Source: Flavobacterium rakeshii
GTDB taxonomy: Bacteria; Bacteroidota; Bacteroidia; Flavobacteriales; Flavobacteriaceae
Length of the DNA: 64,000 bases
NCBI RefSeq assembly: GCF_009741375.1
Contig: NZ_WOWP01000013.1
Location: 124,001 to 188,000 of the forward strand
Reading direction: 5' to 3'
The position numbers and the translations under genes were made by a program. The notes under the pieces are model-generated. The model worked only from the letters and a program-made list of their open reading frames with translations, ran no database searches and was not told the origin of the DNA. Below are positions 52,221-60,898 of the stretch, piece by piece. Within the stretch, counting starts at the first letter, position 1. Each line of letters opens with the position of its first letter.

Positions 52221-52910
52221 ATGAAAAACCTAGTTTTAACAGCAGTTGTATTACTTACATCTCTAACTACATTTGCACAAAAGCCAAGCCCGGCACTATT
52301 AAGCCCTACAAACCACACTTTAGTATTAATTGATCATGAAAGCCAAATGGCTTTTGCTACACAAAGTATAGCTATAGATCAGCTTCGCAACAATACAGCT
52401 CTGGTAGCCGGAGCATCTAAAATTTTTAGTGTACCTACCGTAGTTACCACTGTTGCCGAAAAATCGTTTAGCGGACCTGTATTTGCTGAAATTGAAGAGT
52501 TTTACCCACAGGCAACCTCTAACTATATTGACCGTACTACCATGAACACATGGGAAGACAGTAATGCTTACAAAGCCATTACAGGAAAAGGAAAGAAAAG
52601 ACTTGTTCTTGCCGGATTATGGACAAGTGTATGTATTGTAGGACCTGCTCTTTCGGCAATTAATGACGGATATGAGGTATATGTAATTACCGATGCCTGT
52701 GGAGACGTATCTAAAGAAGCTCACGATATGGCTATACAACGAATGATTGCAGCAGGTGTTAAACCAATGACATCATTACAGTACTTATTAGAACTACAAC
52801 GTGACTGGGCTCGCCAGGAAACCTACAAAGCAGTAACTGATTTGGTTAAAAAATACGGTGGTGCTTATGGTGTAGGTGTACAATATGCTCACGAAATGCT
52901 TAAACACTAA
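52221..52910 (+). CDS. Exported isochorismatase-family hydrolase (YcaC-like)
   Basis: The 229-residue protein has a signal peptide (MKNLVLTAVVLLTSLTTFAQ), unusual for this cysteine-hydrolase fold. The catalytic Asp is in LVLIDHESQMAF near 38, and the Cys is in LWTSVCIVGPALSA near 137. VYVITDACGDVSKEAHDMA and LLELQRDWARQETY match the YcaC-like group. The substrate is unknown. It starts an operon-like series of exported proteins. Its last 45 codons and the hairpin behind it have an older copy at 41.8-42.0 kb. Confidence 0.87.
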   Translation: MKNLVLTAVVLLTSLTTFAQKPSPALLSPTNHTLVLIDHESQMAFATQSIAIDQLRNNTALVAGASKIFSVPTVVTTVAEKSFSGPVFAEIEEFYPQATSNYIDRTTMNTWEDSNAYKAITGKGKKRLVLAGLWTSVCIVGPALSAINDGYEVYVITDACGDVSKEAHDMAIQRMIAAGVKPMTSLQYLLELQRDWARQETYKAVTDLVKKYGGAYGVGVQYAHEMLKH

Positions 52911-52929
52911 TTCATAACCCTATTATGTA

Positions 52930-52987
52930 AAAGGCTGTGCATAAAATCAATATACACTTCACCACTGCACATGGCACAGCCTTTTTC
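52930..52987 (+). terminator. Hairpin after the isochorismatase gene
   Basis: AAGGCTGTGC (52931-52940) pairs with GCACAGCCTT (52974-52983) and T residues follow; the loop is 33 bases. A degraded copy is at 41.9 kb. Because the amidohydrolase follows closely, the hairpin may reduce transcription rather than end it. Confidence 0.78.
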
Positions 52988-53017
52988 TTTCAGTATTAAT
53001 CAACTAAAAATAATATT

Positions 53018-54817
53018 ATGAAACTACATATTACACTCCTCGCTCTGTTATTCTGTGTAATATCGGTTAAAGCACAAACTCCCGATCTTATTGTGTTTAA
53101 TGCCAAAGTACACACGCTGGACAACAGCAATACCATTAACGAAGCTATCGCTGTAGCTAACGGAAAAATTATTAAAACTGGAACAGATAAACAGGTTTTA
53201 AAACTAAAAGGCAAAAAAACTCAGGTTATAGATGCAAAAGGCAAAACTATGATACCGGGGCTTTTTGACTCGCATATGCATATTATTCGTGGCGGTAGGT
53301 TTTATAATACCGAACTCCGTTGGGATGGTGTGCGCTCTCTAAAACGTGCGCTTACCATGCTAAAGGAACAGGCACAGAGAACTCCAAACGGACAATGGGT
53401 TCGTGTAGTAGGCGGATGGAATGCTTATCAGTTTGAAGAAAAAAGGCTGCCTACACTTCAGGAAATTAATGATGCTACGGGTAATGTACCTACCTTTATA
53501 CTACACTTATACGGACATGCCTATTTAAATAAAGCCGGATTAAAAGCACTTAACATTACAGCAGACACCCCAAATCCTTTTGGCGGACTTATACAAAAAG
53601 ACATGTATGGTAACCCTACCGGATTACTGGTTGCAGAACCCAATGCTTTTATATTATACTCTACCCTGTCAAAACTACCTGAACTGACTGAGGAAGAAAA
53701 AGTAAACTCCACCAAACTGTTCATGACAGAAATGAACCGACTTGGTGTTACAGCTATTATGGATGCCGGTGGAGGATTTCAAAACTACCCTGATGATTAT
53801 GGTATTACCACAAAACTTTGCGAAAGCAATGAACTAACCATAAGGATGCCTTACTATCTGTTTGCTCAAAAAGCAGGAAGCGAGTTAAGCGATTATACCC
53901 GTTGGATAAGTTCGGTAGAAATTGGGCAGGGATGTGATGTACCTAACGATGGTGTAAAACGCTTTGGTAAAATGCCTCAAATAGAATATCACGTTCAGGG
54001 AGGTGGTGAAAACCTTGTAATGAGCGCAGGTGATTTTGAAAATTTTGACGAACCGAGACCTGATTTAAATCCTGCTATGGAGGGTCAGTTAAAAGCGGTG
54101 CTTTCCCTGCTTATTAAAAACAGATGGCCTTTTAGGTTACATGCTACCTATAACGAGAGTATTTCCCGATTCCTTAACGTTATTGAGGAAATTAATGAAG
54201 AAACTCCTCTTGACGGATTACTTTGGTTTTTTGATCATGCCGAAACCATATCTGACGAAAACCTGCAAAGGGTAAAAGCTTTAGGCGGAGGTATTGCCAT
54301 ACAGCACAGAATGGCCTATCAGGGCGAGAACTTTATAAAACGTTATGGTAAAACCGCAGCTGCCAAAACCGTACCTATCAAAAAAATGATGGATATGGGA
54401 ATAAAGGTCGGAATGGGGACAGATGGTACCCGTGTAGCCAGCTTTAACCCGTGGGTTGGGGTGTATTGGCTTACTTCCGGTAAAACACTGGGAGGATTAA
54501 AATATATGGCTGAAGAAAACATACTGGATAAAAACGCTGCAATAAAGCTATTTACTCAGGGAAGTGCCGCGCTGGTAAGGCTGGATGCCGACAGGGGTAT
54601 GCTTAAAGAAAACTATCTGGCCGATTTTATATTATTATCTGACGATTACTTTACTGCTACAGAGGAACAGATTCTAAACATGCAATCAGTACTCACTATA
54701 GTAAACGGTAAAGTAGTATATGGCTCTCAGGAGTTTGAGCAGTATGCACCACAAAAAGTAAAAGCAATTCCGCAGTGGAGTCCGGTTAATTATTACGGAG
54801 GCTATCAAAACCAGTAA
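53018..54817 (+). CDS. Exported amidohydrolase (YtcJ-like metal-dependent hydrolase)
   Basis: The signal peptide is MKLHITLLALLFCVISVKAQ. The 599-residue protein then has the N-terminal beta part (IVFNAKVHTLD, DAKGKTMIPGLFDSHMHI), with the HMH metal pair near 86-88. The TIM barrel follows, with MDAGGGFQNY, LHATYNES, FDHAETI and GMGTDGTR near 470; H and D residues in these positions normally bind the metal. YtcJ-like enzymes cleave amide or cyclic amide bonds of various compounds. Its export, with neighbours also exported, suggests a periplasmic pathway. Confidence 0.87.
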   Translation: MKLHITLLALLFCVISVKAQTPDLIVFNAKVHTLDNSNTINEAIAVANGKIIKTGTDKQVLKLKGKKTQVIDAKGKTMIPGLFDSHMHIIRGGRFYNTELRWDGVRSLKRALTMLKEQAQRTPNGQWVRVVGGWNAYQFEEKRLPTLQEINDATGNVPTFILHLYGHAYLNKAGLKALNITADTPNPFGGLIQKDMYGNPTGLLVAEPNAFILYSTLSKLPELTEEEKVNSTKLFMTEMNRLGVTAIMDAGGGFQNYPDDYGITTKLCESNELTIRMPYYLFAQKAGSELSDYTRWISSVEIGQGCDVPNDGVKRFGKMPQIEYHVQGGGENLVMSAGDFENFDEPRPDLNPAMEGQLKAVLSLLIKNRWPFRLHATYNESISRFLNVIEEINEETPLDGLLWFFDHAETISDENLQRVKALGGGIAIQHRMAYQGENFIKRYGKTAAAKTVPIKKMMDMGIKVGMGTDGTRVASFNPWVGVYWLTSGKTLGGLKYMAEENILDKNAAIKLFTQGSAALVRLDADRGMLKENYLADFILLSDDYFTATEEQILNMQSVLTIVNGKVVYGSQEFEQYAPQKVKAIPQWSPVNYYGGYQNQ

Positions 54818-54819
54818 CC

Positions 54820-55245
54820 ATGAAAACCTTTTGGCAAAATAATAATCGTAATTGGGATATAACAAGCCTTGGACTATTGTTTTTCAGGATAGCCGTGTCT
54901 ATCGAACTCATTTTGGTCCACGGACTTAAAAAACTGGGCGTTGGGGTTAGTACTGCCGAAGTAGTACCAAACCCTTTACACCTGCCGGAAGCCCTAAATC
55001 AGGTATTTGCCACTACAGCAAATGTTATTCTCCCGTTGTTTGTCATTTTCGGAATAGTAACAAGGTTGGCAGTAGTGCCTATACTCGCTGTTACCTTAAC
55101 AGGCTACTTTGTGGTACATGGTGGTTCTCCCCTACCGGAAAGGGATATCCCGTTTATGTACAGTATATCCTTTTTACTGTTATTTATTACAGGTCCCGGA
55201 AAATACTCAATAGACTCTCTGTTATTCAAAAAAACTTCGGTATAA
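54820..55245 (+). CDS. DoxX-family membrane protein
   Basis: The 141-residue inner-membrane protein has four hydrophobic helices. It shows the DoxX features LLFFRIAVSIELILVHGLKK near the N-terminus and FFVVHG/LPERDIPFMYSISFLLLFITGPGKYSID towards the end (given in outline). DoxX proteins are linked to oxidoreduction at the membrane, for example in thiosulfate:quinone oxidoreductase and in oxidative-stress complexes. It begins two bases after the amidohydrolase stop, so they are co-translated. Confidence 0.85.
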   Translation: MKTFWQNNNRNWDITSLGLLFFRIAVSIELILVHGLKKLGVGVSTAEVVPNPLHLPEALNQVFATTANVILPLFVIFGIVTRLAVVPILAVTLTGYFVVHGGSPLPERDIPFMYSISFLLLFITGPGKYSIDSLLFKKTSV

Positions 55246-55256
55246 ACTTTTCCCTT

Positions 55257-56612
55257 ATGAGAACCCGCCTTATCATATTATTACTGTTTGTACTAACGGG
55301 CATCCATGCACAAACCCCTCCCCGCTTCAGTTTCCTGAGGTATAATGATGACTTTAGTTATCTGGCAACCGAAAAGCATGAAGATATTTATTACAAAATG
55401 AAATATATCCGTGTAGGTAAAAACAGTGATAACTACTTGTCAACAGGGGGTGAAATAAGGTATCAGTACATCAATACTATTAATGAAAAATGGGGAGACG
55501 ATTCAAACGGAAGTGATGGCTACTTCATGGCAAGATACTTAGCTCATGTTCATTTACATACTAAATATATCAGGTTATTTTTTCAGTTACAAAGCAGCTT
55601 TGCATACAGTAAGGCAGATGTTAGCCCGGTAGATGAAAATCCTTTGGATGTACATCAGTTTTTTGCCGATGTGGTATTTACAAAGCATTTCTTTTTAAGG
55701 GCCGGGCGTCAGGAAATATTGTTTGGTTCAAGAAGGCTTGTAGGTGTACGCGAAGGACCTAACAGCAGGCTTGCTTTTGATGGCGGATCGATAATTTTTA
55801 AATCCGAAAACAATAGCAATCAGTTATTTTATGTTCATCCGGTAGCCAACAGGCCTCAATTTTTTGACGATAACTTTAACCGTAATGCAAAGCTGTGGGG
55901 TAACTACACAGTAGTAAACAATGTACCCTTAATCCAAAATATTGACCTGTATTATTTGGGGTTATATAAAAGTAATGCCTCTTTTAACGATGCTTCGGGT
56001 AAGGAAGTACGCCATTCGGTAGGTACACGCATCTGGAAAAACAAAGGTAATCTTACATACAATTTTGAAACCGTATATCAGTTTGGAAAAATGGCAGGAA
56101 AAACCATTAGTGCCTGGACAGTATCTTCTCAAACTAATTACCAGTTTAACAATATAAAATTTAGCCCAACTGTTGGATTAAAAACCGAAATCATATCGGG
56201 CGACAGGCATGCTAATGATAACAGTCTTGAAACTTTTAATCCGTTATATCCACGTGGAGCCTACTTTGGGTTGGTGGCACTAATAGGCCCTTCTAACCTT
56301 TTTGATATTCATCCCTCATTGGACTTTAATTTAAGTAGCAGGGTTTCAGCAGGGATAGATTACGACTTTTTTTGGAGATGGAGTATAAACGATGGTATTT
56401 ATGCCCCAAACGTACAACTGGTATACAGCGGACAAAACCTCGATGAAAAGTTTATAGGAACCCAACTGGCTGCCAATCTGAATTTTGATGTCAATCCTTT
56501 TTTATCCCTAACTGCCGAGGCTGCATGGTTTGATGCAGGACCTTTTTTAAAAGAAGCCGGTACAGGGAAAGATTATTACTATGGTGCAGTAACGGCACAA
56601 TTTAAATTTTAA
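55257..56612 (+). CDS. Alginate-export-family outer-membrane porin
   Basis: A signal peptide of ~20 residues (ending TGIHAQ) is followed by a beta-barrel rich in aromatic residues and ending in VTAQFKF. Conserved-looking segments are GGEIRYQYINTINEKWGD, ARYLAHVHLHTKYIRLFFQL, LRAGRQEILFGSRRLVGVRE and the GVRIW/SVGTRIWKNKG barrel strand. It belongs to the AlgE-like group, but many members transport other compounds. Its position, 11 bases after DoxX, suggests that it brings the pathway substrate through the outer membrane. Confidence 0.82.
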   Translation: MRTRLIILLLFVLTGIHAQTPPRFSFLRYNDDFSYLATEKHEDIYYKMKYIRVGKNSDNYLSTGGEIRYQYINTINEKWGDDSNGSDGYFMARYLAHVHLHTKYIRLFFQLQSSFAYSKADVSPVDENPLDVHQFFADVVFTKHFFLRAGRQEILFGSRRLVGVREGPNSRLAFDGGSIIFKSENNSNQLFYVHPVANRPQFFDDNFNRNAKLWGNYTVVNNVPLIQNIDLYYLGLYKSNASFNDASGKEVRHSVGTRIWKNKGNLTYNFETVYQFGKMAGKTISAWTVSSQTNYQFNNIKFSPTVGLKTEIISGDRHANDNSLETFNPLYPRGAYFGLVALIGPSNLFDIHPSLDFNLSSRVSAGIDYDFFWRWSINDGIYAPNVQLVYSGQNLDEKFIGTQLAANLNFDVNPFLSLTAEAAWFDAGPFLKEAGTGKDYYYGAVTAQFKF

Positions 56613-56647
56613 ACAGAACCATTTATTAATATAAAACCATAACGATT

Positions 56648-57724
56648 ATGAAAACAATTTTAAACTATGCGGCAGCCGGAATCCTGTTTCCGTTATTACT
56701 AATTTCCTGTGGAGAGGGAAACGGAGTATCTATAAGTACCGAGGTACATAAAGGCGGTGTAGCCGATTATAAAACAGACGAAAGGCTGGATACCGGAACA
56801 AAAAAATTCCTTACGGCTTTAAATTCCGGAGATGGCGCACCATTAGAGTCTCTTTCTAAAGAAGACGCACGTGCTGTACTTGTAAACGCACAGGCATCAA
56901 TAGAGGTAGATATGTCGGGCATTGAGGAATCTGAAAAAACCATCATTGTAGACGGTCATGAAATCAAACTGAATATTGTACGTCCTGAAGGTGTTACAGG
57001 TAAACTACCCGTATTTATTTATGTACATGGTGGCGGATGGATTTTAGGCGACTACCCTACCCATAAACGTATGGTTAGGGATTTAGTGGTACTTAGTGGT
57101 GCTGCGGCAGTGTTTGTAAATTATACTCCGTCTCCCGAAGCTCATTATCCGGTAGCTCTAAACGAAATTTATACCGCAACAAAATGGGTTGCCGAAAACG
57201 GAGATGAAATCAATGTAGACGGAACTAAACTTGGAATAGTAGGTAACAGTGTAGGCGGTAATATGAGCGCTGCAACTTCATTATTAGCTAAAGAAAAAGG
57301 CGGACCTGAAATTAAAGTACAGGTATTGCTTTGGCCTGTTGCCGATGCTACTTTCAGTGAAAAATCATATGAGGAATTTGGTGAAGACCGTTTCCTTACC
57401 ACATCGGTTATGAAATGGATGTACGACCAGTACACTACCGATTTAGAACAACGCAAAGACTACCACATATCCTTAATCAATGCTACTAAAGAGCAGCTAC
57501 AGGGACTACCTCCTACTTTTATCCATGTGGCAGAAAATGATATTCTTCGTGATGAAGGAGAGCTTTTCGGGCGTAAACTGGATGAAGCCGGAGTACCTGT
57601 TGCTACTATGCGATACAATGGTATGATTCACGATTTCGGACTATTAAACGCTTTGGCAGAACTGCCTGCTACACGCTCTATGTTTGAAAACAGTGCTGCC
57701 GAACTTAAAAAATACTTAAAGTAA
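56648..57724 (+). CDS. Lipoprotein alpha/beta hydrolase (HSL-like), paralogue of 49044
   Basis: The N-terminus has a lipobox (PLLLISCGEG, Cys near residue 21), so the enzyme is membrane-anchored and exported. The HSL-like core has HGGGW near 127, the nucleophile in VGNSVGG near 199, VAENDILRDEG near 298, and GMIHDFGLL near 327. Sequence blocks GDYPTHKRMVRDLVVLSG and VNYTPSPEA are shared with the cytoplasmic copy. It ends the exported operon and is followed by a terminator. Confidence 0.88.
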   Translation: MKTILNYAAAGILFPLLLISCGEGNGVSISTEVHKGGVADYKTDERLDTGTKKFLTALNSGDGAPLESLSKEDARAVLVNAQASIEVDMSGIEESEKTIIVDGHEIKLNIVRPEGVTGKLPVFIYVHGGGWILGDYPTHKRMVRDLVVLSGAAAVFVNYTPSPEAHYPVALNEIYTATKWVAENGDEINVDGTKLGIVGNSVGGNMSAATSLLAKEKGGPEIKVQVLLWPVADATFSEKSYEEFGEDRFLTTSVMKWMYDQYTTDLEQRKDYHISLINATKEQLQGLPPTFIHVAENDILRDEGELFGRKLDEAGVPVATMRYNGMIHDFGLLNALAELPATRSMFENSAAELKKYLK

Positions 57725-57750
57725 TTTTCTCTTTATATCAGTTTTAATCA

Positions 57751-57785
57751 AAAAGGGAGACTATATAAACAGTCTCCCTTTTGTA
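57751..57785 (+). terminator. Terminator after the lipoprotein hydrolase
   Basis: AAAAGGGAGACT (57751-57762) pairs with AGTCTCCCTTTT (57771-57782) around an eight-base loop. Confidence 0.9.
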
Positions 57786-57890
57786 TTATTCAAAGTTTTA
57801 TTTTTTATACAGAGATGTTTATTGATTTTTACATAGAAGCTGTACCTCTATTACGCCTTTAAAGCTCGAAATTTAGCAATATAAAGGCTT

Positions 57891-57986
57891 GCTAATTTCT
57901 TCAAATCCTGCATGAAATGGTTTGAAATTTGTCCTGTCGAGGTCACAAAAAAAAGCCCATACAATGTATGGGCTTTTTTTATTTTA
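57891..57986. repeat. att-like direct repeat A with tRNA-Arg 3' end and hairpin
   Basis: This ~96-bp unit contains TCCTGTCGAGGTCACAAA (57932-57949), identical to bases 41528-41545 of and behind tRNA-Arg, preceded by GGTTTGAA as in the tRNA but with five extra bases between. It ends in the hairpin AAGCCCATACAATGTATGGG with T residues. Repeat B (60156-60249) is the same unit with about five substitutions and two length changes. The pattern fits attR sites of tRNA-integrating elements. Between this repeat and the next gene the sequence is AT-rich and otherwise empty apart from the inverted repeat at 58153. Confidence 0.8.
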
Positions 57987-58152
57987 TACTTTAAGCTCCT
58001 AAAAACAACTTCTCAAATTGATTACCAGTGGAATTATAAAAATTTATTCCCTGTAACTCCTGCTCTATCTCTCAATATTTATTCTGTAATTACCTAAATT
58101 ACATTAAAGTAATTATATTAGCTATTAATTCAACTAAATTACTGTTTTACGG

Positions 58153-58189
58153 TTTTTTACAAAATAGAAACAAGCTATTTTGTAAAAAA
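58153..58189. repeat. 15-bp inverted repeat upstream of the WG-repeat gene
   Basis: TTTTTTACAAAATAG (58153-58167) and CTATTTTGTAAAAAA (58175-58189) are perfect complements around a seven-base loop. The T tract is on the 5' side and the A tract on the 3' side, so it does not look like an ordinary terminator. It may be an operator or an RNA stem in the leader. Confidence 0.75.
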
Positions 58190-58236
58190 ACAGTTTATGA
58201 AAGTATTTAACTTAAAATAAACATAATTAACGAGAT

Positions 58237-60054
58237 ATGGATACTATAGACAATTTAAGTTTTACGTTAGTGACTAAGCTAACTCAGAGTGTCATAAAAA
58301 ATACAGCCTCCATATTACTCTTACTTTTAGTCTTTTCTTGTCAAGGACAAACTTCAGGAAATTACAAACGTGTAAACCTTAACAATTCCTGGGGGTTTGT
58401 TGACGAGAACGAGAAAGTAATTATTCCGTTAGGAATTTATGATTTTCTAAATCCTATTGATGAACAAAATATGATTTTAGCCAAAATGAACGGAAAAGAT
58501 GGCTATATAGATATTCATCAAAATATTCTAATACCATTTGAATTTGAAGATTTAGGAGTGTTTTCCGACAACGGATTAGCACCAGCTAAAAAGAATGGAA
58601 AAAGTGGTGCTATTAACCGAAAAGGAAAAGTAATTGTCCCTTTCATCTATGATAAAGTCAATTATTTCTATAAATCAGGTCTAGCCATTGCATCAAAAGA
58701 CGATAAATTTGGCTTTGTAGATGGTAAAGGGAAAGAAATAATTCCGGTTATTTATGAAAATGTTGACCAAACAATGAACGATAAAATTGTTTTAGTTTCT
58801 AAGAACAAAAAATGGGCCTTCTTTTCAAACAATGGTGAACAACTTACCGATTTCAAATTTGACCAAATTAAACAAGCATACATAAAGCAGAATGGAAGGG
58901 ATAAGGATACTTATTTCAAAGGAGGTTTAGCAATTGCCATTATTGGAAATCAGGTACAGTACCTTGATCAAAATTTAAAAGAAGTAATTCCATTGGGAAA
59001 ATACGATTTTACAAAATCTCTAAATAAAAATGGTTTTGGTATTGTGGGTAAAAACAACAAGTTTGGTATAATTAATAATCAAGGAAGAGAAGTAGTTCCT
59101 TTAGAATATGATACGATTTTACACCCAACAAGATATACAAACATTCTTGAACTTTTTATCTTGAAAAAAAATGAAACTCTAAAAATTCTGGATGAAAATA
59201 CAAAAGTTATTAAAGAAAATATTTTAGCCTGTACCTGGGATAAAATTGATTCTGACGATTATTATTCAAATGTACTTTTAGTTAAAGACTATCAAAATAA
59301 ATTTGGAATTATTGATGAAATCGGTAAAACTATAATACCTTTTGAGTTTGAAAAACTTCTTCCTTTTGACGCACAGGAAACAACAATTGCAAAGAAAAAC
59401 AATAAATATGGAATAATTAATTACAAAAACATAGCGTTAATTCCCTTTGAAAACGATGAAATTCATTCAAATAAATTTTCAAAAATTTATATTGTTAAAC
59501 AAAATGACAAATTTAAATTATATAACAAAAAAGGAATCAAAATCATAGATTTTGTTTTTGAAGATTTGCAGCCTTGCTTTTACGATCAAGATAATAAATT
59601 TATTGTAAGGTTTAAAGGTAAATATGGAATAACAGACATTACAGGCAAAGAAATCATTCCAAATGAATTTGATGAAATATCCAATTGGGTAGAATATGGT
59701 CCAGAAGCTCATTTTGTTACTAAAAATAAAAAAATCGGGATGTATTCAAGAGACGGAATACAATTAATACCTCCTATTTATGACGAGATCAAATACGTAA
59801 ATAATAACATTATTATTGTTTCTCAAAATAAAAAGTATGGTGTTATAAGCATTTCAAATAAAAATATCATTCCTTTAAAATATGATAAAATCTATCTTGA
59901 TCGGTATAAAATAACTTACGAAAATAAAGAACCTGAAATTTATGTTTTGAAAAATGGCATTTATTCACAACTAGATAAGAACAACAAACAAATAAGGTCT
60001 AATATTTCTGAAAAAGAGATAAAAGAAAAGTTTGAATATTATTTTGAAAAATAA
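58237..60054 (+). CDS. WG-repeat protein, exported, unknown function
   Basis: The 605-residue protein starts with a hydrophobic segment (~23-36) ending near CQGQ, a possible signal or lipoprotein anchor. The rest is a series of about ten WG-type repeats (N..WGFVDENEKVIIPLGIYDF, KDGYIDIHQNILIPFEFEDL, KFGFVDGKGKEIIPVIYENV, KYGVISISNKNIIPLKYDK), each ~40 residues. WG-repeat proteins are often surface or binding proteins of unknown role. It is strongly AT-rich compared with neighbouring genes and is bracketed by att-like repeats A and B, suggesting acquisition as a small islet. Long repeats make it prone to recombination. Confidence 0.82.
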   Translation: MDTIDNLSFTLVTKLTQSVIKNTASILLLLLVFSCQGQTSGNYKRVNLNNSWGFVDENEKVIIPLGIYDFLNPIDEQNMILAKMNGKDGYIDIHQNILIPFEFEDLGVFSDNGLAPAKKNGKSGAINRKGKVIVPFIYDKVNYFYKSGLAIASKDDKFGFVDGKGKEIIPVIYENVDQTMNDKIVLVSKNKKWAFFSNNGEQLTDFKFDQIKQAYIKQNGRDKDTYFKGGLAIAIIGNQVQYLDQNLKEVIPLGKYDFTKSLNKNGFGIVGKNNKFGIINNQGREVVPLEYDTILHPTRYTNILELFILKKNETLKILDENTKVIKENILACTWDKIDSDDYYSNVLLVKDYQNKFGIIDEIGKTIIPFEFEKLLPFDAQETTIAKKNNKYGIINYKNIALIPFENDEIHSNKFSKIYIVKQNDKFKLYNKKGIKIIDFVFEDLQPCFYDQDNKFIVRFKGKYGITDITGKEIIPNEFDEISNWVEYGPEAHFVTKNKKIGMYSRDGIQLIPPIYDEIKYVNNNIIIVSQNKKYGVISISNKNIIPLKYDKIYLDRYKITYENKEPEIYVLKNGIYSQLDKNNKQIRSNISEKEIKEKFEYYFEK

Positions 60055-60155
60055 AGAACTGCCACAAATTTGTCTAAATCTTTAACATAACAAATCCAAT
60101 AACCCCAACAGGACATCTAAACCGCTAAAACGAAAAATTATCTTACATAAAGTAG

Positions 60156-60249
60156 GCTAATTTCTTTAAATCCTGCATAAAATGGTTTGGAATTTGTCCT
60201 GTCGAGGTCACAAAAAAAGCCCATACCATGTATGAGCTTTTTTATTTTA
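60156..60249. repeat. att-like direct repeat B
   Basis: This is the second copy of the unit at 57891-57986, including TCCTGTCGAGGTCACAAA at 60197-60214 and a hairpin GCCCATACC/ATGAGC with T residues. It lies between the WG-repeat gene and the minus-strand gene ending at 60255, for which it may act as a terminator in the other direction. Confidence 0.8.
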
Positions 60250-60254
60250 AATTA

Positions 60255-60842
60255 TTATTCCGTGGGATATAAAAATTTATCAAAAACTATCTCTCCAGAG
60301 CTTCCGTCAATCTTTATATACTTTAATGAAATCTTATTAAAGGGATACCTTATAAAATAGTATGGCTTGCCTTTTTCAAGATGACGCATTACTGTATATT
60401 TTTCTTCATTCAGGTCTATCTGTTTCTCTCTCTTTAATTTAGTAATGAGATCTGTTACACTGAAAGAATAGTTTTCATCATAATTAAATTCCTTAATCAC
60501 AGTTCCTTTCCCGTCATAAACTTTTCTAATACCAATCGGCATCTCTGAAAAAGATTGTCCTTCCTCCTGTAGCGATAGGTTTGACTTGTGGTAAGAATAA
60601 TACTTTATGAACCTATTACCTACACTTCGCTTTAACTCCAAAAAATAACTACTTTCCTCTTTAATCTCATAAATTGTATCATTCTCTGTGTACTTCAGGC
60701 TATTTTTCTCATTTAACTCACTATACTTAGCCTTATTAAATTTCTTTAGCCCATTCGGTTTTTGAGGAGTTACCTGCTGCCCTGCACATTGAACAGAACA
60801 CAGCATCAGTACTATTATACTAAATAAGCTTAAAGGTTTCAT
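60255..60842 (-). CDS. Exported lipoprotein-like protein of unknown function
   Basis: The 195-residue protein begins MKPLSLFSIIVLMLCSVQCA, with a possible lipobox (CSVQC; Cys near 19). The mature part is polar and rich in Lys and Tyr, with repeated beta-like segments (DTIYEIKEESSYFLELKR, IRKVYDGKGTVIKEFNYDEN, KYIKIDGSSGEIVFDKF). No known domain is recognised. It stands alone between repeat B and the LLM oxidoreductase and may be a chromosome-side neighbour of the islet. Confidence 0.55.
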   Translation of the reverse strand: MKPLSLFSIIVLMLCSVQCAGQQVTPQKPNGLKKFNKAKYSELNEKNSLKYTENDTIYEIKEESSYFLELKRSVGNRFIKYYSYHKSNLSLQEEGQSFSEMPIGIRKVYDGKGTVIKEFNYDENYSFSVTDLITKLKREKQIDLNEEKYTVMRHLEKGKPYYFIRYPFNKISLKYIKIDGSSGEIVFDKFLYPTE

Positions 60843-60898
60843 TTATTTGTATTTTACTTTCTCGAATACTTACACCAACTGGCAGGGAGCTTTTTATC

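Noticed and set aside
57912..58097. 61-codon frame starting in repeat A
   Set aside because: It is formed by the tRNA-derived repeat and hairpin. The matching frame is not kept in repeat B, so it is not a gene.
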